Shown: piece by piece, positions 22,690-33,746 of the stretch
Layout: every line of letters starts with the position of its first letter
How positions within the stretch are numbered: position 1 is the first letter of the stretch
Source: Sesbania bispinosa
Taxonomy: Eukaryota; Streptophyta; Magnoliopsida; Fabales; Fabaceae
Assembly: GCA_026901365.1 (NCBI GenBank)
Contig: QLOH01000981.1
Span: 1 to 64,000, forward strand
Direction of reading: 5' to 3'
Length of the DNA: 64,000 nucleotides
Notes under the pieces: generated by a model
What the model was told of the DNA's origin: nothing
What the model saw: only the letters and a program-made list of their open reading frames with translations
The model's database searches: none
Program-made: the position numbers and the translations under genes

Positions 22690-24798
22690 GGGAGATGAAA
22701 GTTGAGTGAAATTAATAAAAAAAGTAAGACTCACGGCACAGGATGAAAAAATTAATTAAAGGTGTTTTAGCTTATAAAAAATTGAAAGTTTTTAATCTTT
22801 ATTTAATTCCATTTCTTATCTTCATTTTGCTTAAACTGATTAGGAAACTAAGTGTGTGTTTGGATGGAGAATTTTAGAATTCTCAAAATTGTGATAGAGA
22901 ATGTTGAGTAAATTGTAAGTATGAGAGAAACTGATGATAACAATCTAAAAAGTTTAAACATAAAAGAGAAATGTTAAAATTCTTTCTCAATATTTGTCAT
23001 TTGAAAAAATTGTAAGTATGAGAGAAATTGATGATAATAATCTAAAAAGTTTAAACATAAAAGAGAAATGTTAAAATTCTTTCTCAATATTTGTCATTTG
23101 AAATTCCCCCTATTTATCATAAAAATTTCTCCCATTAGTTATTTAAAATTCTTTCTTTTACTATTTTAACAATTGACTTTTAGTACTTTATCCAAATACA
23201 GGTAAAGGTTCCATGATTTTGATTTATTTTACTTTTGATTTTTGCTATTAATTAAGAACTTGAGAGTTGAGAGTGTATGGTCATGATCATTTTCATTTAT
23301 TTTAAATGATGACTGCCACCATCTACTCTCTTTTGATTGGTTTGTTACGAGTAAATTATATCCTAAAAATTTTGGAGTCCGTCATATATTAGTGAAAAAT
23401 GGAAATTTCTTAAAAGTAAAAAAGGTTATTATTCAATTTATTCTTTTATTAAAGACTATATTAATGAATGTTTTTTATAAGCATATATTAATTAATGTTA
23501 GAAAATGATTTAAAAAATAATTAAATTGAACGGTGTTTTTATTTTTTATAGACGAAAATACAATTCCCATATTTTATAAAAATAATCGAGAGATCAAAAT
23601 CAGGTTTCGTGTGGGTCTTTTAAAATTTTAAAGAATTAATTTTTATAGTGTCGTGTGGGTCTTTTTACAGGTTTTTAATTTGTACCTCAATTGAAACGGA
23701 TTGTATAATGTCACGTGAATGTCCGGTTTGGAATTAAAGAAAAAATGTTGAAAAAATTTATTGTAAAAGCAAAATTTTTTCTCAATTTTTTATCACTAGA
23801 AGACATTATTTATTTTCGTATTTATTTTTTATGGTGAAATTTTTACCAAAGTGATTGTTATTTGGTATTTTAAAAACAGAAAAATAATGTGTAATTAAAA
23901 ATAATAATAATGTGTAATCATGTAAACAATATACATATTTCACGCAAAACCTAATCATTTAAAAACAGAAATATAAAAAAAAACAGAAATATAACGTGTA
24001 ATTAAAAAGAAAAAATAATGTGGCATAAAAAAATGAACATGACTCTAATTATTATTCTTAAGTATAAATAATTAAGGGTATTAATTGTTGACTACAAATT
24101 AAATAGTCATGTGTAAATTAAAAAAATAATAATTACATATAGTTTTAATAATCATGTAAACAATATACATATTTCACGCAAAACTTATTCATTTAAAAAA
24201 TGGAAAAAATAATGCGTAATTAGAAAAGAAAAGAAAAAGTGGCATAATTTTTTTTACGGAATAATGTGGCATAATTAAATGAACGTATCTCTAATTAATA
24301 TTCTCAAGTATAAATTAAATTTGCAACTACGTAGGAAAGAATTTGAAACAACCTAGTTTTGGAATAATGAATTAGGAAAAAAAAAAGGTCAATTACAGCG
24401 CTTGATCGTGACTAATTTGCAAAGGATATAATGTGAAGGATATATAAGATTTTAAATTGAGTTTTTTTTATTAAATAGGGACTAATTACCCTAAGGGTGT
24501 CTAATTTAAAATTTGTTCTAAATTAAAATAAAAAACTTGACCACACAATGAATAAGATAATATTGAATCTTCAGTGTTATTGTAGTACTGAAAATTTACT
24601 CTTAAATATGAACTTAGAAACGGATAAAATTGTTTGGTCATCAAGACTTCTTCACGTGCATTGAAAATATGTACAGACCCTCCTTTACAATTTCTAAAAA
24701 TTTTACAAACTAAACATATAAACTGAGAAATTAGTGGTCATAATACCTACAATAGAAGGTAAAAAGGGAGGGGAACCGGTACATCTATTGTACATGGA
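22690..24798. other. AT-rich intergenic region with tandem duplications
   Basis: No gene was found. It contains a direct repeat with a period of 97 bp (22913-23104, nearly identical copies starting TTGTAAGTATGAGAGAAA) and a diverged direct repeat with a period of about 234 bp (23916-24310, copies starting AATCATGTAAACAATATACA). The rest is AT-rich, low in structure. Confidence 0.55.
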
Positions 24799-24830
24799 CT
24801 AGTGTTCTGCCCGTGCGATGCACGGATCTT
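24799..24830 (-). mobile_element. Helitron 3' terminus
   Basis: On the minus strand this reads a hairpin, CCGTGCATCGCACGG, followed after a few bases by CTAG and then T. That is the classical plant Helitron 3' end (hairpin, short spacer, CTRR, insertion before T). The body should extend to higher coordinates. The matching 5' end is not certain; a candidate lies in the right arm of the inverted repeat at 30081. Confidence 0.6.
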
Positions 24831-26619
24831 AATATCTCATAATTCGGTTTTTATGTCATAAAAAAAATTATTATATATATTTAATTAAATTTTTTAATTT
24901 AAATAAAGATACATATGAAAATTATCAATAAAATAAGTTTTTATCAAAGAAATGATTTTTAAAATGAAAATATTAAGTACTTACATTTTTTATATTGTAA
25001 TTCATTTTTAGTAACCTTAAAATATTTTTGATAAAATAAATTACTTTTTATATTTAATGTTACTTATTTTTCATATTTTATAAAATTTTTCTCTTTTCAT
25101 GTTACAACTAATTCATTCTTTTCTAATAAACTCTTTTTGTTAAAAAAAATATTTAAAAGAGGAAGAGTCAAATTTGATTTGATCACGTATTAAAATAAAA
25201 TGAAGTTTTCGACTAATTATGTGAATATATTACCAAATTATAAATACATAATATTTGATTAAAATCCCATAATACATTATTCATTACTCAAATAATTTCT
25301 ATTTGTTAAAAGTTAAAATCTTTTTAAGAAAATATTTTCATAAAGGTCGTTACTTATAATAACGTTATTTATATTAGTTCTTATTTTATTAAGCATATTA
25401 ATAGATTTAGGTTAGTACATGTTAACGAAGAATATATTATAATAATTATAATAAATAATAATAGTACATACCAAACAATGATTGATCACAATGGAAATAG
25501 ACTATGACTCAAAACGGATTTTACCTTCAAAGTCGGGGGTTAATTAGAATCCTGGAGTTACCACTCTTGCGAGGGCTTTACCTAATCACCCCTGGCCCGG
25601 GGGTTAAACCCATGTCTATGTCTGTGGGGGATTGTCAGTCAAAGACAAAAAAAAACTAATTCATTTTTCATCAAAGTAATTTATTTTAACATATAATGTA
25701 TTTTTAAAATATAAGTAAAAGTACAATATTAGATCACATATCTGCGAATGTTCAAATTATCTAAACTTTGATATAGATGATCATGAAGGTAATATAATAT
25801 CATTCAACGGTTGGATCAATCAAATTCACATTTTAAAAAAAATATTAAATGGTGTAACTCTGAAAGTTTGACACCTATTGTCAATTGATCATGTCTTTAC
25901 TTGATTACTTGTTAATTTACTTTTAAAATGAAAGGAGAAAGATAAATAAATAGCATGGCTTATCATTATTACAATATTGTAATAATCAAATTCAATTTTA
26001 AAATTTAATTTTTTATACTTCATAGAAATAATTATGCAATATAGGGGATACTTGTAAGTTTAATTATAAAATTTATAATTAAAGAAAAAACACAAAAATA
26101 AAAATTAATTTGAAAAATAATAAATGACACAAACCAATATTAATTTTTTTTAATAATTTTTTTTTAATTTTTATCTTGAAATTTATTGGTATTGAAATTA
26201 AAATTATTTTTTTCAATTAAATTAAATTTGAAGTGATGTTTTAATTGATTTTTTTTAAAAAAATTAATTTTAAAATCAAAGAAAAAATAGAAATGAATAT
26301 TAAACAAATACATGGAGATAAATAATTTCTAAAATATTTTTTTGTTAGCTAAAGTGATTTATTAAATATATGGAAATATAAATTTTAAAATTATTTTATA
26401 TGTTATATATATTTTTTTATTTTCATAAAAATGCTTGTTTAATATATAAAATACTGACTAGTTTAATTTTAAAATATATAAGATGTTTTCACACCTAATT
26501 TTCTTTTTTATTTATATGTTTCTTCTTTTCCTATGATATCGTTTATATTCTCTTTTTTCATTTTCATTTTTTCTTTTTTTATCTCTCTTTTTTACGCTTC
26601 TTACACCATAAAAATGTCT
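24831..26619. other. AT-rich DNA, probably Helitron interior and repeats
   Basis: No coding sequence was seen. At 25660-25905 the minus strand carries a repeat also present at 49220-49450; shared elements are GGTGTCAAACTTT, the GTTGAAT stretch and a segment ending AAAATAAATTA. At 25515-25650 there is a GC-richer stretch (CCTGGCCCGGGGGTTAAACC) of unknown nature. Confidence 0.4.
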
Positions 26620-26945
26620 GAGGGTTTTAATACACTTAAAAAAGAGTAGTGATATTTTCACATTACATCTTTCACCTTCTCTCATTATTTTATTTTTTTC
26701 TTTATATTTCTCTTTTCCACACACTTCTTTCACTCAAAACAAATGGACTCGCAGAGTTTTAATATTCTTCAAAAAGAGTAATGATATTTTCATATTATAT
26801 TTTTCACATTCTCTCTCTTCATTTTATTTTTTTATAACTCTCTTTTCCCTACATTACTCACACCCAAACACCCAAACAAATAGTCTGTCAAAGTTTTAAA
26901 ACTCTTAATAAAGAGGGATGATATTTTCACATTCCTTTATTATAC
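26620..26945. repeat. Diverged tandem repeat, about 125-bp period
   Basis: Two and a half units share AAAAAGAGTAGTGATATTTT or close variants, followed by TTCTCTC-rich sequence and CACACCCAAA-like sequence. The units start near 26625, 26750 and 26890. The last one ends where the inverted-repeat arm begins. Confidence 0.5.
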
Positions 26946-29549
26946 ATTAAGTTTAATCTTCCCCACAGTTTGGAAGTCCACCCAGAAACCTCCATATTTG
27001 TAAGAATAGAAGCATTTATATCTGAAAGGTTTGGTTGGGAAATTTTCCTTTGCAAAACCAAACCAATCCTATGCAACCAGACAGTGTACACAATTGAAGA
27101 CACCAAGCCAACTCTTCATCATTTAAAACATACAGTAGTCTAGATAACCTTTGTGTGAAATCTGCTTTGCTTTGCTCCAGTCAAATGCTTACTGTGGAAG
27201 CAAACCATAATTCCATGTTGTCTACATATAAAAGGTATGATGCATAACATTAGAGCTGTCAAAACGGGCCAACCCGGCTCATGCGGGCTGGCTCACCACG
27301 GGTTGAATGAAAAGTGGGTCGAGCTGGGCTGGCTCACTTTTGTGGTGAGCTGAAAAAATACCAACCCGTGTAACCCACCAACCCGGGTTACACGGGTTGA
27401 CTCGCTTAATTTCTGAAAAATTATAAAAAATCTAAAAAAAAATCAGAAAAATGCAATAAAAGTAAAAAAAATGTAAAAAAAACTAAAAAATGGCAAAAAC
27501 AAATTTAGCCAAACAGCAAGTCCAGAAGAATTGTTGTAGCAAGAATGTTATGATAAATGATACTGATGCCAAAATAAACAATCCCAAAAATCTAATAACT
27601 TCAAACATTGTAAGAGTTCCAATTAAAAACAGAGAAAAACAAACTTAAGTCTTGAAATAGATCCACAACAACAGCACAACAGCAGGTGCAGCAAGGCAAC
27701 TCAACACAGCAGCAGATGGAGCAGGGCAACTCGCACAGGTAGAGGTGGAGGAGGAGAGCACAGCAGCTGATCGAAGCAGAGGCAGAGTGAACGGCAGCTG
27801 AAGGTGAAGGAGACAGTGCAGAGCGGAGGAGCGCCGCATACAGGTTGAACGGACGGGAGGAGCGTCGCGCACAAGTTGAACGAACGAATGGGAGGAGCGC
27901 CGCGCCGGTGAACAGATCGCGAAGAAGAAGACACAGCCGCAGATGAACAGCGAAGAAGCAGCTGCAGTGGGGAGAACGACACAGCCGCGGAGAACGACGA
28001 AGGCCGCGACGACAACGACGAAGGCCGCGATGACGAACGGCGGTCTCGAAGAAGAACGACGGCGATCAGAGACTCTGTGAGGAGATGAACGGCGCTTCGG
28101 TGACGGACGAAGGAGGGTCGCGCCGCTCTTAGGGTTCCAGTATGTGAGGAGATGGAGTTTGTGTGTCTTTGTGTTGTGAGTGAGAGTGAAGGGAGGCTGA
28201 AGGTGAAAAATGAAAACCCTAAGTGAAAAAGAAAAAAGCCTCTCCTAAGTTAAGTGCACGTGCAGTGTCCTACAAGAATTCAATTTTTTTTTGTACAAAA
28301 ATAGTGGGTTGGCCCGGCTCAATCCGGCCCTAACCCGGCCTGGCTCGCGGGTTAAGTGAGCCGGGTCAGATTTACCCGGGGTCTAGTGAGCCAATTTTTT
28401 TTCAACCCAACCCACTGGTGAGCCGGGTTTACACGGGTTGGCTCACCGGGTTGGGCTCGTTTTGACAGCTCTACATAACATAGATGACAAAAAGCTTGTT
28501 CATTCTAATTAGAAAATTAAAGATTCATAAAATTGAAAGGATAATTGTATTGCATTCCACTTCCAGAAAAAGTAGCAAATCTAAGTCATTCTTCACCCAT
28601 TGAAGAACCACCCCGTCCTGCAGGTGCTACATTTCAAATGCCTGCAAAGCAAAAAATATAAAAAGATGTATGCTTTTTAAAAGCAAACAAAAACAGAACA
28701 AATCTGAGTCAAAGAAAAAATAAGTGAACTATACACATTAACACACATGAAGATTGATAAAATAAAAAGAAATTGCACAGTCAAACAATAAAAATATATC
28801 GAAATTGAGATTTTCCAAGACCAAAAAACTATAAATTATTTGCTGCACCCCCTTCCCCAAAAAAAATCCTATCTCTTTATTTTGCTTATACATCCATGTC
28901 AAACTTACTTACATTGCAAAAGGAAAAGAAAAATAAATAGACACCTGATGGGTTACCAAGCATAGTAAAATGGTCATATAGTAACACAAAGGAATGAAAT
29001 ATGGAATTCAACATTCAAATAAAGATGAGTGAATTCAAAAATCGGTGCTATATGGAATTCAACATTCAATACAGAGAAATGAAGTCAAAACTATCCTGCC
29101 AATGCCACAGTAATAAAAGAATCACATCTATAGTACTAATAAAGATGAAGTGAAAACTGGAAACTCTGCTGACGTGACACTCTCATATGCATTCTCCCTT
29201 TGAACTCCTACTACAAAACTTTCTATTAATAATAATCTTTTTAAATTTTAAATGAAAAGTAAAAAAGAAAAATCATATAGTGGGATTTAAATGCAATTGC
29301 AATGTTTTTTCTTAGCATGCTGGCCACCGAAAATTCCACCAATGAGATGTAAGCTTTTATGGCCAGTTATTGGAACTTGCCATAATTTATTCAAATTCAA
29401 ATTTAATGTTTCCCACTTAAAATTCATTTGCTCAGCTTATAAATTTAGCCAAATAATTCATGAACAACCCAAGAAGTTGCAGTAATGGAGTATTTTTCTC
29501 AACCTGTTGCATTTCTTTTTCCCTCATCTTTCTCTCTGCTTTCGTTTCA
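26946..29549 (+). repeat. Left arm of large inverted repeat (interrupted)
   Basis: The sequence 28541-29549 is the near-identical inverse of 29658-30661, and the short block 26946-27000 is the inverse of about 30673-30735. Between these two blocks the left arm holds 27001-28540, which the right arm lacks: about 0.3 kb of LINE-like sequence and a hAT element. A Helitron-like 5' terminus (TCTATAGTACTAA after an A) begins at 29127. A loop of 108 bp (29550-29657) separates the arms. Confidence 0.85.
27251..28473. mobile_element. hAT non-autonomous transposon, complete
   Basis: The element starts TAGAGCTGTCAAAACG and ends with its inverse, CGTTTTGACAGCTCTA. It is flanked by a perfect 8-bp target duplication CATAACAT (27243-27250 and 28474-28481), diagnostic of the hAT superfamily. 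Subterminal sequence is full of AACCCG and GGGTTG motifs, the expected transposase-binding repeats. The 1,223-bp interior has no transposase; 27660-28240 is strikingly GC-rich and reads on the minus strand like a 5' untranslated leader. It interrupts the left arm of the inverted repeat and is therefore younger than the inversion. Confidence 0.9.
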
Positions 29550-29657
29550 TTTTTATGAACACCTTTTAGGAGAGTGAAGGTTCTTTGACTCAAATCTGTT
29601 CCTTTTTTGTTTGCTTCCTAAAATGTAAGCTTTTTGCCATCTAATTCTGCAACCAGT

Positions 29658-30735
29658 TGAAACGAAAGCAGAGAGAAAGATGAGGAGAAAATAAATGCAA
29701 CAGGTTGAGAAAAATACTCCATTACTGCAACTTCTTGGGTTGTTCATGAATTATTTGGCTAAATTTATAAGCTGAGCAAATGAATTTTAAGTGGGAAACA
29801 TTAAATTTGAATTTGAATAAATTATGGCAAGTTCCAATAACTGGCCATAAAAGCTTACATCTCATTGGTGGAATTTTCGGTGGCCAGCATGCTGAGAAAA
29901 AAGCATTGCAATTGCATTTAAATCCCACTATATGATTTTTCTTTTTTACTTTTCATTTAAAATTTAAAAAGATTACTATTAATAGAAAGTGTTGTGGTAG
30001 GAGTTCAAAGGGAGAATGCATATGAGAGTGCCACATCAGCAGAGTTTCCAGTTTTCACTTCATCTTTGTTAGTACTATAGATGTGATTCTTTTATTACTG
30101 TGGCATTGGCAGGATAGTTTTGACTTCATTTCTCTGTATTGAATGTTGAATTCCATATAGCACCGATTTTTGAATTCACTCATCTTTATTTGAATGTTGA
30201 ATTCCATATTTCATTCCTTTGTGTTACTATATGACCATTTTACTATGCTTGGTAACCCATCAGGTGTCTATTTATTTTTCTTTTCCTTTTGCAATGTAAG
30301 TAAGTTTGACATGGATGTATAAGCAAAATAAAGAGATAGGATTTTTTTTGGGGAAGGGGGTGCAGCAAATAATTTATAGTTTTTTGGTCTTGGAAAATCT
30401 CAATTTCGATATATTTTTATTGTTTGACTGTGCAATTTCTTTTTATTTTATCAATCTTCATGTGTGTTAATGTGTATAGTTCACTTATTTTTTCTTTGAC
30501 TCAGATTTGTTCTGTTTTTGTTTGCTTTTAAAAAGCATACATCTTTTCATATTTTTTGCTTTGCAGGCATTTGAAGTGTAGCACCTGCATGATGGGGTGG
30601 TTCTTCAATGGGTGAAGAATGACTTAGATTTTGCTACTTTTTGGAAGTGGAATGCAATACAATTTCCCCTTACAAATATGGAGGTTTGTGGGTGGACCTT
30701 CCAAACTGTGGGGAAGATTAAACTTAATGTGGATG
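29658..30735 (-). repeat. Right arm of large inverted repeat
   Basis: It is the inverse of the left arm (28541-29549 plus 26946-27000). A minus-strand Helitron-like 5' terminus (TCTATAGTACTAAC) starts at 30081. Outside this, 30082-30661 reads on the plus strand as an intron-like stretch ending TTTGCTTTGCAG (about 30566), followed by the LINE RNase H remnant. By eye the arms differ at only scattered positions. Confidence 0.85.
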
Positions 30736-30915
30736 TGGATGCGGGTTGTGAGATCAGGTATTGGCATTGGATTGGGTGTGATTTTCAAAGATCATGAACG
30801 AATGATCATGGTTGTTGCAACTAAACTGTACAATTTACCTAAGGTTGATGACGTTTTAGCATAGGCAATGGTGTTGCAATTGGGAATCCAACTAGCACAC
30901 AAGACTTATCTTTTT
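30597..30915 (+). pseudogene. RNase H-like (RVT_3) fragment of a LINE-type gene
   Basis: The reading frames give VGKIKLNVDVDAG, then after a shift IGIGLGVIFKDHERMI, VVATKLYNLPKVDDVLA, a stop, then AMVLQLGIQLAH. This is the plant RVT_3 RNase H domain with the expected first Asp region. The domain is broken by a frameshift near 30760 and a TAG near 30862. Its 5' portion lies inside the right inverted-repeat arm. Confidence 0.7.
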
Positions 30916-31694
30916 CTTCCATTGTGGCCGAGACAGGCAATTTGATGCTTGCTTCACACTGGCATAAAAAAAGCAGCTATCAAATTCTTACCTTGCTTAT
31001 TTTATCTTTGGCTTAAAGATTTTTCTTTGAGTTTTAGTTTTTTTGTTTTTCTCATATTAGTAGGTAAGCTATTATGTTGCTGACTATATTGGCAAGCTTG
31101 CTTTTTTAGTTTCAAACATAGTGTGGATAGAGGATAATTCTATAGGAATATCATATTTTCTAGAAAATGATGTATCTAATGCCATTAATTAATTATAGAT
31201 TATAATGCTTTTTTTTTGGAATTTTGGGCTGAATTGTTTTTTTAATAGTAATATTAATTTATTTATAATAATTAATAATCGTACATATCAACAAACAATT
31301 GAATTTGAATTGATATTTGATAGTCATTGAATTGATTATATAAACAATTATAAATTTTGAAGGAGTATATTAAAGGAAGTTACGTAATAAAAAGTGTTGG
31401 AAATAAATTTTGTATGAAGGTTTGGAAATAAAAGCTGTGTAAAAAGTGTAGTAATTTTTTAATATATATTTCAAAAATTATAAAAAAAAATTATTTTACA
31501 TATTTTGAAAGCTTAATTTGATTTGAGTTACTGAGATTTATAGTTTTAATTGTGTTGATCTGTGTTGGTTTCAAATTCAAATTTTTATTATAGATATCAT
31601 TTCTATAATTAATTTATTGTTACATTGATTTAGATTATTAATTGCTATTAATATGAGTGTAATCAAATTTATATATTCCATAAAAAAAGATTCA
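30916..31694. other. AT-rich spacer
   Basis: No gene or clear repeat was seen. The sequence is T-rich near 31010-31060 and otherwise AT-rich. Confidence 0.4.
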
Positions 31695-31815
31695 TATTTT
31701 AGAAACAGTTAAGGCTCTTCAACCCTCCCGAAGAGTGTGTTTACTGGGATCGAACCCGGAAGCTCTTCCCACAGTCTCAGTCTGCGTTGCCAACTAAATC
31801 ATAACTCTTTGGTAA
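31695..31815 (-). mobile_element. tRNA-derived SINE, minus strand
   Basis: On the minus strand an A-box-like TTTAGTTGGCAACG is followed by a clear B box (CCGGGTTCGATCCCA), spaced as in a polymerase III promoter, then GTAAACACACTCTTCGG. No full tRNA cloverleaf is apparent. It is a family distinct from the SINEs at 3390 and 48626. Confidence 0.55.
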
Positions 31816-32167
31816 GAAAAAAAAAAGATTCATATATATTATTGAGATTGGTTTTTTTTTTTGGTCAAATTATTGAGATTGGTTTCAATCCTGACTAATT
31901 TATATGTTTCTAATTCAAACTCATTTAATGTTGTTATGATATTAGTTTCAAATTGCAAACAGTTATTACCATAAATATTTTATTATAGTTTGTGATTAAA
32001 TCTTTATCTTTATTTCTACTTTAGAATACTTTTACAAGTTACTAAACATTTGCACAGACATCCAAAAGATTTATTTGATATACCCAATATGATTATAGTT
32101 TCTAATAAGATGTTTCTCTATGGTAGTTAGTATAGTAAATATTTTTTTTCTCACTGTTACACCACAG

Positions 32168-32281
32168 GTTTCAAAAGGTAAAAAAATGCCTGGACGAATG
32201 GGTGGGCAGCAAAGAACAGTTAAAAATGTATGGTTCTACAAAATTGATCCGGCAAGGAAGTTGACGTGGTTGTTGGTGTAA
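32168..32281 (+). pseudogene. Captured exon of organellar ribosomal protein L3 (uL3)
   Basis: The frame reads KGKKMPGRMGG, then QRTVKNVWFYKIDPARK, which is the conserved core of plant mitochondrial/plastid ribosomal protein L3. L3 is a large-subunit ribosomal protein that binds 23S rRNA near the peptidyl transferase centre. A polypyrimidine tract and CACAG stand immediately before the exon (acceptor at 32166-32167), so a genuine intron-exon boundary was copied. The frame ends in TAA about where homology stops. Only about 37 codons are present and no other L3 exon was seen, so it is a gene fragment, probably moved by a Helitron or another element. Confidence 0.75.
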
Positions 32282-32764
32282 TGCTTTGAAGGTGTGATTT
32301 TGACGTGGAAATATAATGGATTCATATTGATAATTTATAGATGCCAGCTTATTGTGCTAATTAAGAATGCTCTATTTTTATTCATTTACTTCATTTCCTA
32401 ATACGGAAGGAAGAATAAAAAATATAGTAATAATAAATCTATAGTATAAATAAATAATTGATTCCTGATTTTTTTTACACTGTCCAATTTTTTTCCCAAT
32501 TCTATGTCCCGTTATTGGTTTTAATTTAATAGACAGTGAGTTTTAAATGCTTTATGATCAACCCATTTTTATTCAACAATTGAGAAATGATTTCCCATGT
32601 TTTTTTTCCCTATTTCTCATGCTTTATTTTATAGATTTTGAAAGTATAATTGATTTTAGTTACCGATGTTTATTATTTTAATTGTGTTGATCTTTTGTCG
32701 GTTTCAAATTCAAATTTATTATTGTTACTATAATTAAATTTTTTACGGATACTATAATTAATTT

Positions 32765-33210
32765 TTTTATGAAAATAACGATAATAAACTTTTAATAACT
32801 CATTTGAATACATATGTGTTAGAAGCAAGATTCATATCAAGAAATAATGTTGTATGAAAAATCTTTTGTTTTTTGTGTGAATCACAAGTATCCTCCACGG
32901 GGGCAATAAGATACCTTTGTATGTGTGTGTTTTATTTTAATCTAAATATGAGTGTATGAAAATATAATAATTTAAGAGCAAAAATATATCACACGGCGAC
33001 GGATCATTATTTATGAAAATAACGATAATCAATTTTTAATAACTCATTTGAATGCATAGGTGTTAGAAGCAAGATTCATATCAAGAAACAATGTTGTATG
33101 AAAAGTCTTTTGTTTTTTGTGTGAATCACAAGTATCCTCCACGGGGGGCAATAATATGACATACTTTTGTATGTGTGTGTTTTATTTTAATCGAAATATG
33201 TGTGTTTATG
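32765..33210 (+). repeat. Helitron internal tandem repeat, copies 1 and 2
   Basis: The unit of about 245 bp includes GGTGTTAGAAGCAAGATTCA, a TTTTGTTTTTTGTGTGAATC segment and CCTCCACGGGGGCAATAA. Copy 1 runs to about 32950 and copy 2 to about 33210. A third copy lies at 44857-45095, on the other side of the gypsy element. The gypsy element therefore inserted near the junction of copies 2 and 3. Confidence 0.8.
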
Positions 33211-33214
33211 AAAA

Positions 33215-33745
33215 TGTTCTGGAGTAAAACTATACTCCAACTCGACATGATGTGGTGGCATTTTATGAGTCACATTGTCGTCTTGATATAACGACATTCT
33301 CACGAGGAATGTCAAATATAGTAGTCGACTAGACCAGTCGAGATATGAGCTCGGATACCCACTTATACTTCTGAAAAGCGTTAACGAGATGGCGCGATAT
33401 GCCGTGTCGACATGTATATCCGAGGATCTACCAACATTAAAGACTCCACTTTAGCGCGTGCGTTTGAATGACGGAAGTGGCGCGTGAACCCATAAATCAC
33501 GGAGACGGTTACACGCGTAACCAACTTTCCCGCCCAAATCACATTATAAATACAGGTGATTCTGAGAGAAAAGGTACGCACTTTCTATTACGATCACTAT
33601 TGTTCCATATTTCTCTGATACACGCTCTTACGTTAGGCATCGGAGTCCCTTGCAGGTACCCCTGCATCGCCGTCCTCAGCTTCAACGCTCAGAGATCGAA
33701 GCTTGCAGTGAAGAAGATTCACTCCCTGAACCTTCTAGAAGTTCA
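33215..33745 (+). repeat. Gypsy 5' LTR
   Basis: It starts TGTTCTGGAGTAAAAC and ends AGAAGTTCA. A TATA-like TTATAAATAC lies near 33543. By eye it differs from the 3' LTR at about eight positions, all substitutions, with no indels seen. Confidence 0.95.
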
Positions 33746-33746
33746 T

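Noticed and set aside
25515..25650. GC-richer stretch with CCCGGGGGTTAAACC resembling a B box
   Set aside because: The B-box match is poor and no A box was found; not enough to call a SINE or tRNA.
27645..28015. GC-rich open frames on the minus strand inside the hAT element
   Set aside because: Cys/Leu/Pro/Ser-rich repetitive text in two overlapping frames with no recognisable domain; better explained as a CT-rich leader.
29291..29928. Two matching frames (plus and minus) with WPPKIPPMRCKLLWPVIG
   Set aside because: They match only because they lie in the two arms of the inverted repeat. The region is the Helitron-like terminus and shows no start context or domain.
33381..33581. Frame on the minus strand in the gypsy LTR, repeated at 44487-44687
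   Set aside because: Present twice only because both LTRs contain it; it crosses the promoter region and is interrupted by no conserved motif.
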